DNA from: Pseudomonas sp. B20(2017)
GTDB lineage: Bacteria > Pseudomonadota > Gammaproteobacteria > Pseudomonadales > Pseudomonadaceae
Direction: 5' to 3'
Assembly (NCBI RefSeq): GCF_002113125.1
Contig: NZ_NEJP01000015.1
Span: 1-64,000, forward strand
DNA length: 64,000 nt
The position numbers and the translations under genes are program-made. The notes under the pieces were generated by a model. It made no database searches and was not told where the DNA came from. It saw nothing but the letters and a program-made list of their open reading frames with translations. How positions within the stretch are numbered: the stretch's first letter is position 1; the number at the start of each line of letters is the position of its first letter. Shown in pieces: positions 56,215 to 64,000 of this stretch.

Positions 56215-56241
56215 AACCCCCGGCCCAGGCCGGGGGTTTTG
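56215..56241 (+). terminator. rpoD terminator
   Basis: AACCCCCGGCC and GGCCGGGGGTT (56215-56225 and 56228-56238) form an 11-bp GC-rich stem followed by TTTTG, immediately after the rpoD stop. Confidence 0.92.
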
Positions 56242-56334
56242 TTTATATGGCAGATTAAATACCCAGCTCCACCCTCCCCCCGCGCACAGCCCGTCTACAC
56301 TCGAAACATTCCCCCGAGCCATAACGAGACCGTT

Positions 56335-59300
56335 ATGCCCAGACTGGCGTCCGTGCTTTTTTTGCTGTCACTGATGATCTGGACCGCAACGGCTGACGCG
56401 CTGACTCTGACCGATGAAGAACGTAGCTGGCTGGCGGCTCACCCGGACTTGCGACTGGGTGTCGACGCGTCGTGGCCGCCCTTCGAGTTTCGCGACGACC
56501 AGAACCGTTATCAGGGCCTGGCGGCGGACTATATCGATGTGATTCGCCAACGCCTGGCGGTCAAACTCACGCCCATCGAGCCGGTGAGCTGGACCGTAGT
56601 GCTCGAACAAGCGAAAAACGGCAAGATCGACCTGTTGCCTGGCATCATGTCCACCCCGGAACGCCAGAGCTACCTGTCGTTCACCCGCCCTTATCTCGAC
56701 TTTCCGATCGTCATCCTCGCCCACGTCGGCGGCCCGCAACCGCGCAAGCTCGAGGAGCTTTACGGTCTGAAAATCGCCGTGGTCGAGAACTACGCGCCCC
56801 ATGAGCTGCTGCGCACCCATCATCCCGACCTGAATCTGGTGGCGATGCCCAACGTCAGCTCCGCGTTGCAGGCCCTGGCCACCGATGAAGTGGACGCGGT
56901 GGTCGGCGATCTGGCCTCCAGCGTCTGGAGCCTGCGTCAGCTCAAACTGGATGGTTTGTATGTCAGCGGCGAAACCCCTTATCGCTACCAACTGGCGATG
57001 GGCGTTCCTCGGGACAACAAAATGCTGGTGAGTATTCTGGATAAAGTTCTGGCCGACATGTCCCCGGAAGAAATCAGCAGTATTCAGGAGCACTGGGTAG
57101 GCAACGTCCTCGATCATCGGACATTTTGGTCTGACCTGCTGGTTTACGGTTTACCGGGGCTATTGCTTCTGGTCATCGTCCTGGCGATGGTGATCCGCAT
57201 CAACCGTCGTCTCAGTTCGGAAATCGCCCGACGCATCGATCTTGAACAAGAACTGCGCAGCAGCGAATACCACTATCGCGGACTGGTGGAGAGCCTCTCG
57301 GCCATCGCATGGGAAGCACGAATCAGCGATTTCACCTACAGCTACGTTTCCCCCCATGCCGAGGACCTGCTCGGCTATCCACTGTCGCACTGGCTGATTC
57401 CCGGCTTCTGGCGCAACATCATCCACCCGGCGGACCTCACACGCGCACAGAGCTTCTGCGATCACGAAGTGCTGGCCGGGCGCGATCACAGTCTCGATTA
57501 CCGGGTGATCACCGCTGACGGCCGTTGTTTGTGGGTGCGTGACATTGTCAGCCTGATCGAACATGGCCATGAACCGGTGATGCGCGGTCTGATGATCGAC
57601 ATCAGCGAAACCAAACGCACCGAGGAAGCACTACGACTATCGGAGCAGAAGTTTGCGTCGGTATTTCAACAATGTCCGGACATTCTGGTCATCGCCCGAC
57701 TCTCGGACGGATGCCTGCTGGAAGTCAACGAAGCCTTTGAAGAACAGATCGGGCTCAAGGCCGAAGAAGTCATTGGCCAGACCGCCACCGAACTCAACAT
57801 CTGGGGTATTCCCGGAGTCGGCCCGGGCCTGCTTCAGCGCCTGCAGGCCGGCAGCATTCGCAACCTTGAGATGCCCTTTCGTCGCAACAATGGCCAGGTG
57901 TTCACCGGGCTGATTTCCGCCGAACCCTTCGAGCTCGACACCACACCGGCGCTGGTTGTGGTGGTCCGCGACATTACCCAGCTCAAGGAAACCCAACAGC
58001 AATTGCAAACCTCCGAAGAGAAGTTCGCCAAGGCCTTCCACGCCTCGCCGGACGGTCTGCTGTTGTCGCGCCAGAGCGATGGCCTGCTGCTTGAGGTCAA
58101 CGAGGGTTTTAGCCGCATCACCGGTTTCAATAGCGCCATGTCGGTGGATCGCTCGGCGCTGGATCTGGGCATCTGGGTCAACCTCAACGAACGCAAACAA
58201 ATGCTCGACCTGCTGCACCGCGACGGGTTCGTTCGCGACTTCAGCTGCCATATCCGCCGCAGCGACGGGCAGATCCGGCTCTGCGAGGTGTCCAGCCGTC
58301 CACTGCCGATCGGCGACGAAGAGTGCATGCTGACCATCGCCCGGGACATCACCGAACGCCACCTGATGCAGGAAAAACTGCAGCAGGCCGCGACCGTGTT
58401 CGAAAGTACCGCCGAAGGTGTGTTGATCACCGACACCCAGCAACACATCAGCGCTGTAAACCGAGCGTTCACCGAAATTACCGGCTACAGCGAAAGTGAA
58501 GCGCTGGGGCACACTCCGCGCCTGCTGGCGTCCGGCCTGCACGACAGCGCGTTTTACGCGGCGATGTGGCATCAATTGACCGACGAAGGTCACTGGCAGG
58601 GCGAAATCTCCAACCGACGCAAAAATGGCGAGCTGTACCCGAGCTGGCTGACCATCAGCGCCGTGCGCAATCGCGACAAGTTCATCACGCACTTCGTTGC
58701 GGTGTTCGCCGATATCTCCAGCCTTAAGCACGCCCAGGCCAAACTCGACTATCAGGCGCATCACGACCCGCTCACTGGCCTACCGAATCGCACGCTGTTC
58801 GAAAGTCGTCTGTTGATGGCACTCAACAGCCAGCAGGAAAACGGCGGTCAGGGCGCAGTGCTGTTCCTTGACCTCGACCGCTTCAAGCACATCAACGACA
58901 GCCTCGGTCACCCGGTCGGCGATCTGTTGCTCAAGGGCATCGCCGTGCGCCTCAAGGAGCAACTGCGCGATATCGACACCGTCGCGCGCCTGGGTGGCGA
59001 CGAATTCATCATTCTGCTGCCCGGCCTGCAGCAGCCCGGGGATGCAGACAACATCGCCACCAAACTGCTGAACTGCTTTGGTGCGCCATTCCAGGCTGGT
59101 GAGCATGAGTTCTTCATCAGCGCCAGCATCGGCACCAGCCTTTACCCGCGCGACGGCTGCGATGTTGCGACCCTGATCAAGAACGCGGACGCGGCGATGT
59201 ATCGCTCCAAGGCCAAGGGCCGCAACCGGGTCGAAAGCTACACCCGCGATCTCACCGCCCAGGCCAGCGAGCGTGTGGCGCTGGAGCACGAACTTCGCCG

Positions 59301-60081
59301 AGCCATCGAGCGCGAGGAGTTGTACCTCTATTACCAACCGAAAATCAGCCTCGACGATCACAGTCTGGTCGGCGCCGAAGCCCTGATCCGCTGGCGCCAT
59401 CCGAACTTCGGCGACGTGCCGCCGGAGCATTTTATTCCGCTGGCGGAAGAGAACGGCATGATTCTGCAAATCGGCGACTGGGTGCTGGAAACTGCCTGCC
59501 GACAGATGTTCGAGTGGGGCCAGATCTACGAATCCCTCGGCCCGCTGTCGGTGAACCTCGCCGGCGCTCAACTGCGCCAGCCGAACCTGTTGGGACGCAT
59601 CGAGCAACTGCTCAAGGACAACCGTCTGCGGCCGGAATTACTGCAACTGGAAATTACCGAAAACTTCATCATGAGCCAGGCCGAAGAAGCGCTGGCGGTG
59701 CTGCACCAGCTCAAACACCTGGGCGTGCAACTGGCCATCGACGACTTCGGCACCGGTTATTCCTCGCTGAGCTACCTCAAACGCCTGCCACTGGACATCC
59801 TCAAGATCGACCAGTCTTTCGTCCGCGGCCTGCCCGATGACCCGCACGATGCGGCGATCGTGCGCGCCATCATCGCCCTGGGCCGCAGCATGCAATTCAC
59901 CGTGATCGCCGAAGGCGTGGAAACCCAGGCCCAGCAACAATTCCTCGCCGCCGAAGGCTGCGAACAGATCCAGGGCTACATCGTCAGCCTGCCGCTACCG
60001 CCAGAAGAGTTTGCCGCGACGTTTCTTCGTATAGCCGTATCAGATTTTTCGGATAGCACAGCCGAGAAACCGTCGCTATAA
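56335..60081 (+). CDS. rmcA: multi-PAS GGDEF-EAL protein with periplasmic solute-binding domain (RmcA-like)
   Basis: 1,248 aa from the ATG at 56335. A signal peptide (about 1-23) precedes a periplasmic SBP_bac_3 domain (about 28-255), and a membrane helix lies at about 269-290. Four PAS/PAC units follow (about 310-430, 435-555, 560-680, 685-805). The GGDEF domain has the intact motif at 887-891 and the EAL domain starts with EAL at 1015-1017, followed by DDFGTGYSS. The position next to rpoD and the architecture match P. aeruginosa PA0575/RmcA, a redox-responsive c-di-GMP phosphodiesterase. The gene name is by architecture and remembered synteny. Confidence 0.85.
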   Translation: MPRLASVLFLLSLMIWTATADALTLTDEERSWLAAHPDLRLGVDASWPPFEFRDDQNRYQGLAADYIDVIRQRLAVKLTPIEPVSWTVVLEQAKNGKIDLLPGIMSTPERQSYLSFTRPYLDFPIVILAHVGGPQPRKLEELYGLKIAVVENYAPHELLRTHHPDLNLVAMPNVSSALQALATDEVDAVVGDLASSVWSLRQLKLDGLYVSGETPYRYQLAMGVPRDNKMLVSILDKVLADMSPEEISSIQEHWVGNVLDHRTFWSDLLVYGLPGLLLLVIVLAMVIRINRRLSSEIARRIDLEQELRSSEYHYRGLVESLSAIAWEARISDFTYSYVSPHAEDLLGYPLSHWLIPGFWRNIIHPADLTRAQSFCDHEVLAGRDHSLDYRVITADGRCLWVRDIVSLIEHGHEPVMRGLMIDISETKRTEEALRLSEQKFASVFQQCPDILVIARLSDGCLLEVNEAFEEQIGLKAEEVIGQTATELNIWGIPGVGPGLLQRLQAGSIRNLEMPFRRNNGQVFTGLISAEPFELDTTPALVVVVRDITQLKETQQQLQTSEEKFAKAFHASPDGLLLSRQSDGLLLEVNEGFSRITGFNSAMSVDRSALDLGIWVNLNERKQMLDLLHRDGFVRDFSCHIRRSDGQIRLCEVSSRPLPIGDEECMLTIARDITERHLMQEKLQQAATVFESTAEGVLITDTQQHISAVNRAFTEITGYSESEALGHTPRLLASGLHDSAFYAAMWHQLTDEGHWQGEISNRRKNGELYPSWLTISAVRNRDKFITHFVAVFADISSLKHAQAKLDYQAHHDPLTGLPNRTLFESRLLMALNSQQENGGQGAVLFLDLDRFKHINDSLGHPVGDLLLKGIAVRLKEQLRDIDTVARLGGDEFIILLPGLQQPGDADNIATKLLNCFGAPFQAGEHEFFISASIGTSLYPRDGCDVATLIKNADAAMYRSKAKGRNRVESYTRDLTAQASERVALEHELRRAIEREELYLYYQPKISLDDHSLVGAEALIRWRHPNFGDVPPEHFIPLAEENGMILQIGDWVLETACRQMFEWGQIYESLGPLSVNLAGAQLRQPNLLGRIEQLLKDNRLRPELLQLEITENFIMSQAEEALAVLHQLKHLGVQLAIDDFGTGYSSLSYLKRLPLDILKIDQSFVRGLPDDPHDAAIVRAIIALGRSMQFTVIAEGVETQAQQQFLAAEGCEQIQGYIVSLPLPPEEFAATFLRIAVSDFSDSTAEKPSL

Positions 60082-60082
60082 T
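60077..60082 (+). promoter_or_regulatory. -10 element of the tRNA-Ile2 gene
   Basis: TATAAT lies 14 bp before the mature tRNA 5' end and overlaps the stop codon (TAA at 60079-60081) of the GGDEF-EAL gene. No clear -35 is visible, so the promoter is provisional. Confidence 0.5.
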
Positions 60083-60096
60083 CCGCGGCCTACTGA

Positions 60097-60173
60097 GGGC
60101 CTATAGCTCAGTTGGTTAGAGCAGAGGACTCATAATCCTTTGGTCCACGGTTCAAGTCCGTGTGGGCCCACCA
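60097..60173 (+). tRNA. tRNA-Ile2 (CAT anticodon, lysidine-modified)
   Basis: 77-nt cloverleaf with the 3' CCA encoded. The acceptor GGGCCTA pairs with TGGGCCC, with discriminator A. The D arm is AGCTCAGTTGGTTAGAGC, the anticodon loop CTCATAA (anticodon CAT at 60131-60133) and the T arm GGTTCAAGTCC. The anticodon alone would suggest methionine, but the variable region TTGGTC and the TTCAAGTCC loop match the ileX-type tRNA. That type reads AUA after TilS converts C34 to lysidine. An elongator tRNA-Met is the alternative. Confidence 0.8.
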
Positions 60174-60179
60174 AACATG

Positions 60180-60209
60180 AAAAAGCCGCGCTTATGTGCG
60201 GCTTTTTTT
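60180..60209 (+). terminator. tRNA-Ile2 terminator
   Basis: AAAAAGCCGC and GCGGCTTTTT pair in a 10-bp stem around GCTTATGT, followed by two more T residues. It ends 7 bp before the IS left end. Confidence 0.9.
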
Positions 60210-60269
60210 CGCCTGTTGTCTCGTCCTGAATAAGGTTTACACCTTCTGGCTTCTTATCAGGAGTGTGCA

Positions 60270-60665
60270 ATGGATTCGGGCGCAAAACGCAGTCAACGCG
60301 ATTACACGCTGACTTTTAAATTGTCGGTTGTCGACCAAGTCGAAAAAGGCGAGTTGAGTTATAAAGAGGCTCAACGGCGCTACGGAATTCAGGGTCGGTC
60401 GACGGTGTTGGTTTGGTTACGCAAGCATGGTCGGCAAGACTGGAGCCAAGGCGCCTCCATTCGTTCCCAAAGGAACCGACCGATGGACGAGCCCACTTTG
60501 CCCTTAACTCCCGAGCAGAGAATCAAAGAGCTTGAGGAGCAGTTGGCGCTGGCGAATCAGAAAGCCAAGTTTTTTGAAGACGTGGTGGATGTACTGAAGA
60601 ACGACTACGGCGTCTCTGTCGTAAAAAAGCGGCCCGGCAAGTCGTTGCGCAAACCCAAACCCTGA
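60270..60665 (+). CDS. IS3-family transposase OrfA
   Basis: 131 aa. The helix-turn-helix region (about 10-60, with YTLTFKLSVVDQVEKGE and GIQGRSTVLVWLRKHG) is followed by a leucine-zipper-like coiled coil (EQRIKELEEQLALANQKAKFFEDVV, about 84-108). AGGAG lies 6 bases before the ATG. A heptamer A-AAA-AAG (60623-60629) in the correct phase should cause -1 frameshifting into orfB to make OrfAB. OrfA itself looks intact. Confidence 0.9.
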   Translation: MDSGAKRSQRDYTLTFKLSVVDQVEKGELSYKEAQRRYGIQGRSTVLVWLRKHGRQDWSQGASIRSQRNRPMDEPTLPLTPEQRIKELEEQLALANQKAKFFEDVVDVLKNDYGVSVVKKRPGKSLRKPKP

Positions 60666-61496
60666 GTGTCAGCAGGGCTTGCCAGTTTATGGGGATCAGT
60701 CGCCAAGCCTTTTACAAACGTAATCGCGTCTGTCGGGCTCGCATCGAGCAAGATCAGAAACTCATCCAGTTTGTGCAGACAATCCGAGTGCGCCAACCCT
60801 GCATTGGCGCCCGCAAACTGCACTCGTTGATGCACGCGGAGCGTGAGAAACAGTAGCTGCATGTCGGCCGCGATCGGTTATTGGCGGTCTTGCGTGATTA
60901 CCGCCAACTGGTCCGCAGGAAGCGGGCTTATCACAAAACGACCGATAGTCATCATCACTTCCGCTGCCATCCCAATCTGCTTAAACCAGGCCCGTCGCAA
61001 GTTGTCGCTACCGGTCCGGAACAGGTTTGGGTGGCCGATATCACGTATCTGTCCACCAAACGTGATGATCCGGTCTATTTGAGTCTGGTGACGGATGCCT
61101 TCTCAAGAAAGATCGTCGGCTATCACGTGCATGGCAGCTTGCATGCCGACTCAGTGGCTCAAGCCTTGCGTATGGCCTTGAAGACGCGTCGAACACGCCA
61201 GAAACTGGTTCATCACTCGGATCGAGGTGTGCAGTACTGCTCGGCGCTATATCAAAAGCTCCATGCCAAACATGGCATCACGTGCTCAATGACTGATGGG
61301 CTACGACTGCTACCAAAACGCCTTGGCAGAGCGGGTCAATGGCATCTTGAAGACAGAGCTCTTGCTCCATCGGCCAACAGACCTGGCGCAAGCGGAGCAA
61401 ATGGTGCGGGAGGCCATCTTGATCTACAACCAGGAGCGCCCGCACCTGTCCTTAAAATACAAAACGCCCGATGCGGTGCATCGGGCGTTAGGGTGA
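60623..61496 (+). pseudogene. IS3-family transposase OrfB, disrupted
   Basis: DDE integrase of the rve family, read in the -1 frame relative to orfA. The N-terminal SVSRACQFMGISRQAFYKR and the catalytic core are recognisable: first Asp in VWVADITYLS, second Asp in HHSDRGVQY, Glu in NALAERVNG. Two lesions break it: an in-frame TAG at 60854-60856 and a one-base insertion near 61301. The insertion moves the end (61302-61496) into the orfA frame. The catalytic Glu is therefore in a different frame from the two Asp residues, so the element should not transpose on its own. Confidence 0.88.
61463..61489 (+). other. perfect hairpin at the end of IS orfB
   Basis: AACGCCCGATGC and GCATCGGGCGTT form a 12-bp perfect stem with a GGT loop, overlapping the last codons of orfB 38 bp inside the right end of the IS. 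It could stop transcription out of the element, although a T-run is lacking. Confidence 0.55.
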
Positions 61497-61690
61497 AACA
61501 TGTGTAAACCTATTTCAGGACTAGACATGTCGTTTGGCGATTACGGTCGTTACAAGCGCCATACTCGGAAGACTACCGCGAGGTCTGTAGGTTATTTCCC
61601 AAGCTGTGTTTTCACTCAGTTTTCGGCCTTGTTGGCCTTTTCTCCGAACGAGTAATCTCCGGGCGCCGCTGTTCGCCAGGGATTACTTTC

Positions 61691-62260
61691 ATGCTCGTGA
61701 ATGCTGCGCCACTTATAAAAGAATCAGGTGGCCAACAAACATGGATCGACTTAGCTTTGCCCGACCTGCGAACACTGGCCAGGGAGCTTCGCTCGGCCAC
61801 AATTGATGAAGTGAAAAGGGCAGACGATGCGCAAGGAGCCCTCAGAATTCTCCTGACTCATTTCGGATTCATCGATGAGGCATTACTCGCAGTCACTATC
61901 CTCACACCGATCGGAAACGTTGCGGTCATGAGGGACAAACTCGCCCACATCGTCGAAAAACGCGCTGACTCACGAGAGCGCTACGTTCGGCATGCGATTG
62001 ACACGCTGACGGGGCCGTTTGAAATATGGAGAGTGCTGTACGACAACGGCGGATACCGCATGGCTTTCATCAACGCCTATGAGGCAAAAAATGACATGCT
62101 CGTCGTGGTAGATGTCAGGCACGGCCACGTCCTGTGGAACTTCATGCATGCTCCGGCAAGAGCGATGAACAAGCACCGTCAGGGCGAACTTCTCTACAAG
62201 AGATACATTCTTCAGGACAAACAAAAAGAGGAGCCTGTTGGCTCCCCCTTGAATATTTGA
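61691..62260 (+). CDS. putative PBECR/MuF-type phage toxin nuclease domain protein
   Basis: 189 aa, of lower GC than its surroundings. Residues about 75-170 follow the pattern of the PBECR (Barnase-EndoU-ColicinE5-RelE-like) nuclease domain at the C terminus of MuF phage head proteins and polymorphic toxins: TPIGNVAVMRDKLAHIVEKR, RERYVRHAIDTLTGPFEIW, LVVVDVRHGHVLWNFMH and NKHRQGELLYKR. No head-morphogenesis domain precedes it. AGGGA is 9 bases before the ATG. The frame stays open back to the IS boundary at 61529, so it may be the 3' remnant of a longer gene. No immunity gene is recognised. Family call is by eye. Confidence 0.6.
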   Translation: MLVNAAPLIKESGGQQTWIDLALPDLRTLARELRSATIDEVKRADDAQGALRILLTHFGFIDEALLAVTILTPIGNVAVMRDKLAHIVEKRADSRERYVRHAIDTLTGPFEIWRVLYDNGGYRMAFINAYEAKNDMLVVVDVRHGHVLWNFMHAPARAMNKHRQGELLYKRYILQDKQKEEPVGSPLNI

Positions 62261-62555
62261 ATCCTGATATTGGCATCCTCAGGAAATGGGATGAAGAGGT
62301 CTCACCTTACACCGATGTTGCAGCATCGCTGAGGTACCTACGTCTGCTGAGGCCCTGCAAGGCAGCAGATTTCGCGCTCTTGAGGCCATTTTTGATAAAG
62401 GCAGCAGGCAAGTCAAATCATTTGTCTGTTCTTTTGTTTCAGTAAAATCCCCGGTGACTGCCTAATCCCTCGCCACTCAATCAGCGCTCACAAGCGCCTC
62501 GCGTGACGAGCCTGTAACATGCAGCCACATTGATCCGTACCGCTGGAGCCTGCCC
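62261..62555 (+). other. AT-richer gap between the toxin-like gene and the Lrp-type regulator
   Basis: 295 bp without a supported gene. One frame could encode about 62 aa from a TTG at 62257 (L/M-N-P-D-I-G-I-L-R-K) to a stop at 62445. It overlaps the end of the toxin-like ORF in the position where an immunity protein might be, but it has no ribosome-binding site and no recognised family. Confidence 0.3.
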
Positions 62556-63017
62556 TTGCCCGACATCCGCCCACCCGTGCTCGATGAAATCGACCGCCAG
62601 CTGATCGCAGCCCTGCAAATCAATGCCCGTGAGAGCGTGGCGATGCTGGCCCGGCAATTGGGGATCGCCCGTACCACCGTGACTTCGCGACTGGCGAGGC
62701 TGGAAAAGGCCAAGGTCATCACAGGTTATGGCGTGCGTCTGGGCCAACGCGTGGTGGATGGCGGTTTGCAGGCCTACGTCGGGATCAAGGTGCAGCCACG
62801 CTCCGGCAAAGAGGTACTGCGCCGCTTGAGCGCAATGGCTCAGGTACAGCAATTGTGCGCAGTGAGTGGCGAATTCGATTACGTGGCGTGGCTGCGTACC
62901 GATTCACCGGAACAGCTCGATCAGCTTCTGGATCAGATCGGCAGTGTAGATGGGGTAGAGAAGACCACGACGTCGATCATCCTCAGCAGCAAGATTGATC
63001 GCGGACATCCAGTCTGA
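62556..63017 (+). CDS. Lrp/AsnC-family transcriptional regulator
   Basis: 153 aa. The winged helix-turn-helix (about 8-60, LDEIDRQLIAALQINARESVAMLARQLGIARTTVTSRL) is followed by a RAM/AsnC effector domain (about 70-145). TTG at 62556 is used as start because GGAG is 7 bases upstream and the product then begins P-D-I-R-P as in homologues. It is next to davB in the same orientation, as in P. putida from memory, so it probably responds to lysine or a derivative. Confidence 0.85.
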   Translation: MPDIRPPVLDEIDRQLIAALQINARESVAMLARQLGIARTTVTSRLARLEKAKVITGYGVRLGQRVVDGGLQAYVGIKVQPRSGKEVLRRLSAMAQVQQLCAVSGEFDYVAWLRTDSPEQLDQLLDQIGSVDGVEKTTTSIILSSKIDRGHPV

Positions 63018-63163
63018 TCACTGCCTTCGTCATATTGCAGCATCAACGCTCAAAACGACGACACATTGCGTCTTATTAACGTGTTCTACGCTCCCTAGAA
63101 TGGCTGGCATCTTTTCCTATACTCAGACGCGCATCCAGCGTCGGGTCGCCAGCAAGGTCAGCC

Positions 63164-64000
63164 ATGAACAAGAACAATCGCCATCCTGCAGACGGTAAGA
63201 AACCAGTCACCATTTTCGGCCCGGACTTTCCTTTCGCCTTCGACGACTGGATCGAACACCCGGCCGGTCTGGGCAGCATTCCCGAGCACAACCACGGTGC
63301 CGAAGTGGCAATCGTCGGTGCTGGTATCGCCGGTCTGGTGGCGGCTTATGAGCTGATGAAACTCGGCTTGAAACCCGTCGTGTATGAGGCCTCGAAGCTT
63401 GGCGGCCGTCTGCGTTCGCAAGCGTTCAACGGTACTGATGGCATCGTCGCCGAGCTCGGCGGCATGCGCTTTCCGGTATCTTCCACCGCGTTCTATCACT
63501 ACGTCGACAAACTCGGTCTGGAGACCAAGCCCTTCCCCAACCCGCTGACGCCGGCTTCCGGCAGCACCGTGATCGACCTGGAAGGCAAAACCCATTACGC
63601 ACAAAGTCTGAAGGACCTTCCTGCACTGTTCCAGGAAGTGGCTGACGCCTGGGCCGATGCTTTGGAGGCCGGTTCGCAGTTCTCGGATATCCAGCAAGCG
63701 ATTCGTGACCGTGATGTGCCACGCCTCAAGGAGTTGTGGAACACCCTGGTGCCGCTGTGGGACGACCGCACGTTCTACGACTTCGTCGCCACGTCCAAAG
63801 CCTTCGCCAAACTGTCGTTCCATCACCGTGAAGTATTCGGCCAGGTCGGTTTCGGCACCGGCGGCTGGGACTCGGACTTCCCCAACTCGATGCTGGAAAT
63901 CTTCCGCGTAGTGATGACCAACTGCGACGATCACCAACATCTGGTGGTCGGCGGCGTCGAACAAGTGCCGCAGGGCATCTGGCGTCACGCGCCGGAGCGC
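63164..64000 (+). CDS. davB: lysine 2-monooxygenase (flavin amine oxidase family), N-terminal part
   Basis: The first 279 codons are in the window; the gene continues past the right edge. It is a flavin monoamine oxidase/monooxygenase with the FAD-binding VAIVGAGIAGLVAAYEL motif (GAGIAG at 52-57) and the VVYEASKLGGRLRS continuation. The MNKNNRHPADGKKPVTIFGPD start and the GELGGMRFPVSSTAFYHYVD-like segment match DavB of P. putida as I remember it. DavB converts L-lysine to 5-aminovaleramide. The expected next gene is davA (amidase). A related tryptophan 2-monooxygenase is the alternative. Confidence 0.8.
   Translation, partial: MNKNNRHPADGKKPVTIFGPDFPFAFDDWIEHPAGLGSIPEHNHGAEVAIVGAGIAGLVAAYELMKLGLKPVVYEASKLGGRLRSQAFNGTDGIVAELGGMRFPVSSTAFYHYVDKLGLETKPFPNPLTPASGSTVIDLEGKTHYAQSLKDLPALFQEVADAWADALEAGSQFSDIQQAIRDRDVPRLKELWNTLVPLWDDRTFYDFVATSKAFAKLSFHHREVFGQVGFGTGGWDSDFPNSMLEIFRVVMTNCDDHQHLVVGGVEQVPQGIWRHAPER

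Larger units (their letters stand above)
60217..61527 (+). mobile_element. IS3-family insertion sequence, 1,311 bp, decayed
   Basis: The ends are imperfect 26-bp inverted repeats beginning TGTCTCGTCCTGAATAAGG on the left. The right end is the reverse complement of CTATTTCAGGACTAGACA; 23 of 26 positions match. Both ends start TG and end CA, as in IS3 elements. A 3-bp TGT target duplication flanks the element (60214-60216 and 61528-61530). It contains orfA, an A6G frameshift site and a damaged orfB. The A6G site points to the IS150-type subgroup. Confidence 0.9.

Noticed and set aside
60097..62555. attL/attR pair for an integrated element at the tRNA
   Set aside because: I looked for a second copy of the tRNA 3' end (TTCAAGTCCGTGTGGGCCC) downstream and saw none in the window.
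63066..63101. Promoter TTGCGT / TAGAAT before davB
   Set aside because: Spacing is 24 bp, too long; a poor TTATTA -35 at 17 bp is possible but not convincing.

Overview
The window looks like core chromosome of a Pseudomonas of the fluorescens/putida side of the genus. Evidence is the high GC and NNC/NNG codon use, near-identity of many products to well known Pseudomonas proteins (Vfr, RmcA-type GGDEF/EAL, TrpE, LptD, DavB), gene order that follows what I remember of the P. aeruginosa PAO1 tyrZ-to-rpoD region, and REPIN elements with the GTGGGAGCGAGC core typical of the fluorescens group. No search was run; family and synteny statements come from reading the sequence and from memory.

Layout. 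1-294: tandem sigma70 promoters of an rRNA operon that runs off the left edge on the minus strand. 0.3-9.7 kb: tyrS, an M23 murein peptidase, anmK, erpA, argC, hemJ, a nitronate monooxygenase, a DUF805 protein, an SDR and a HIT protein. 9.8-13.6 kb: coq7, speD, an OsmC protein, vfr and a lipoate-ligase-like protein. 13.7-21.6 kb: tryptophan block, trpGDC and, across estA, rpe-gph-trpE; both trp transcripts carry a Trp-codon leader ending in the same ARWRWRA sequence, and the trpE leader is fused in frame to the end of gph. 21.7-30.9 kb: iron alcohol dehydrogenase plus an ABC importer and a sensor kinase/response regulator matching agtDCBA and agtRS (5-aminovalerate/GABA uptake), with three REPINs. 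31-42.3 kb: DUF3530, djlA, murU-amgK and the lptD-surA-pdxA-rsmA-apaG-apaH-glpE series. 42.5-47.5 kb: prkA(yeaG)-yeaH-ycgB stress triad. 47.6-56.2 kb: cca, folK, folB, plsY, tsaD, then the macromolecular synthesis genes rpsU-dnaG-rpoD. 56.3-60.2 kb: an RmcA-like multi-PAS GGDEF-EAL protein and tRNA-Ile2(CAT).

60.2-62.5 kb is the only clearly accessory stretch: a 1,311-bp IS3-family element (23/26 matching ends, TGT target duplication, A6G frameshift site, orfB broken by a stop and a frameshift) inserted just after the tRNA terminator, followed by an AT-richer ORF that resembles the PBECR/MuF-type phage toxin nuclease domain. Core sequence resumes with an Lrp-type regulator and the start of davB (lysine 2-monooxygenase).

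Functional links: three steps of MurNAc recycling (AnmK, AmgK, MurU) with a murein hydrolase; DavB makes the precursor of 5-aminovalerate, the presumed cargo of AgtABCD; outer-membrane assembly (LptD, SurA) is transcribed with cofactor and ribosome-maturation genes.
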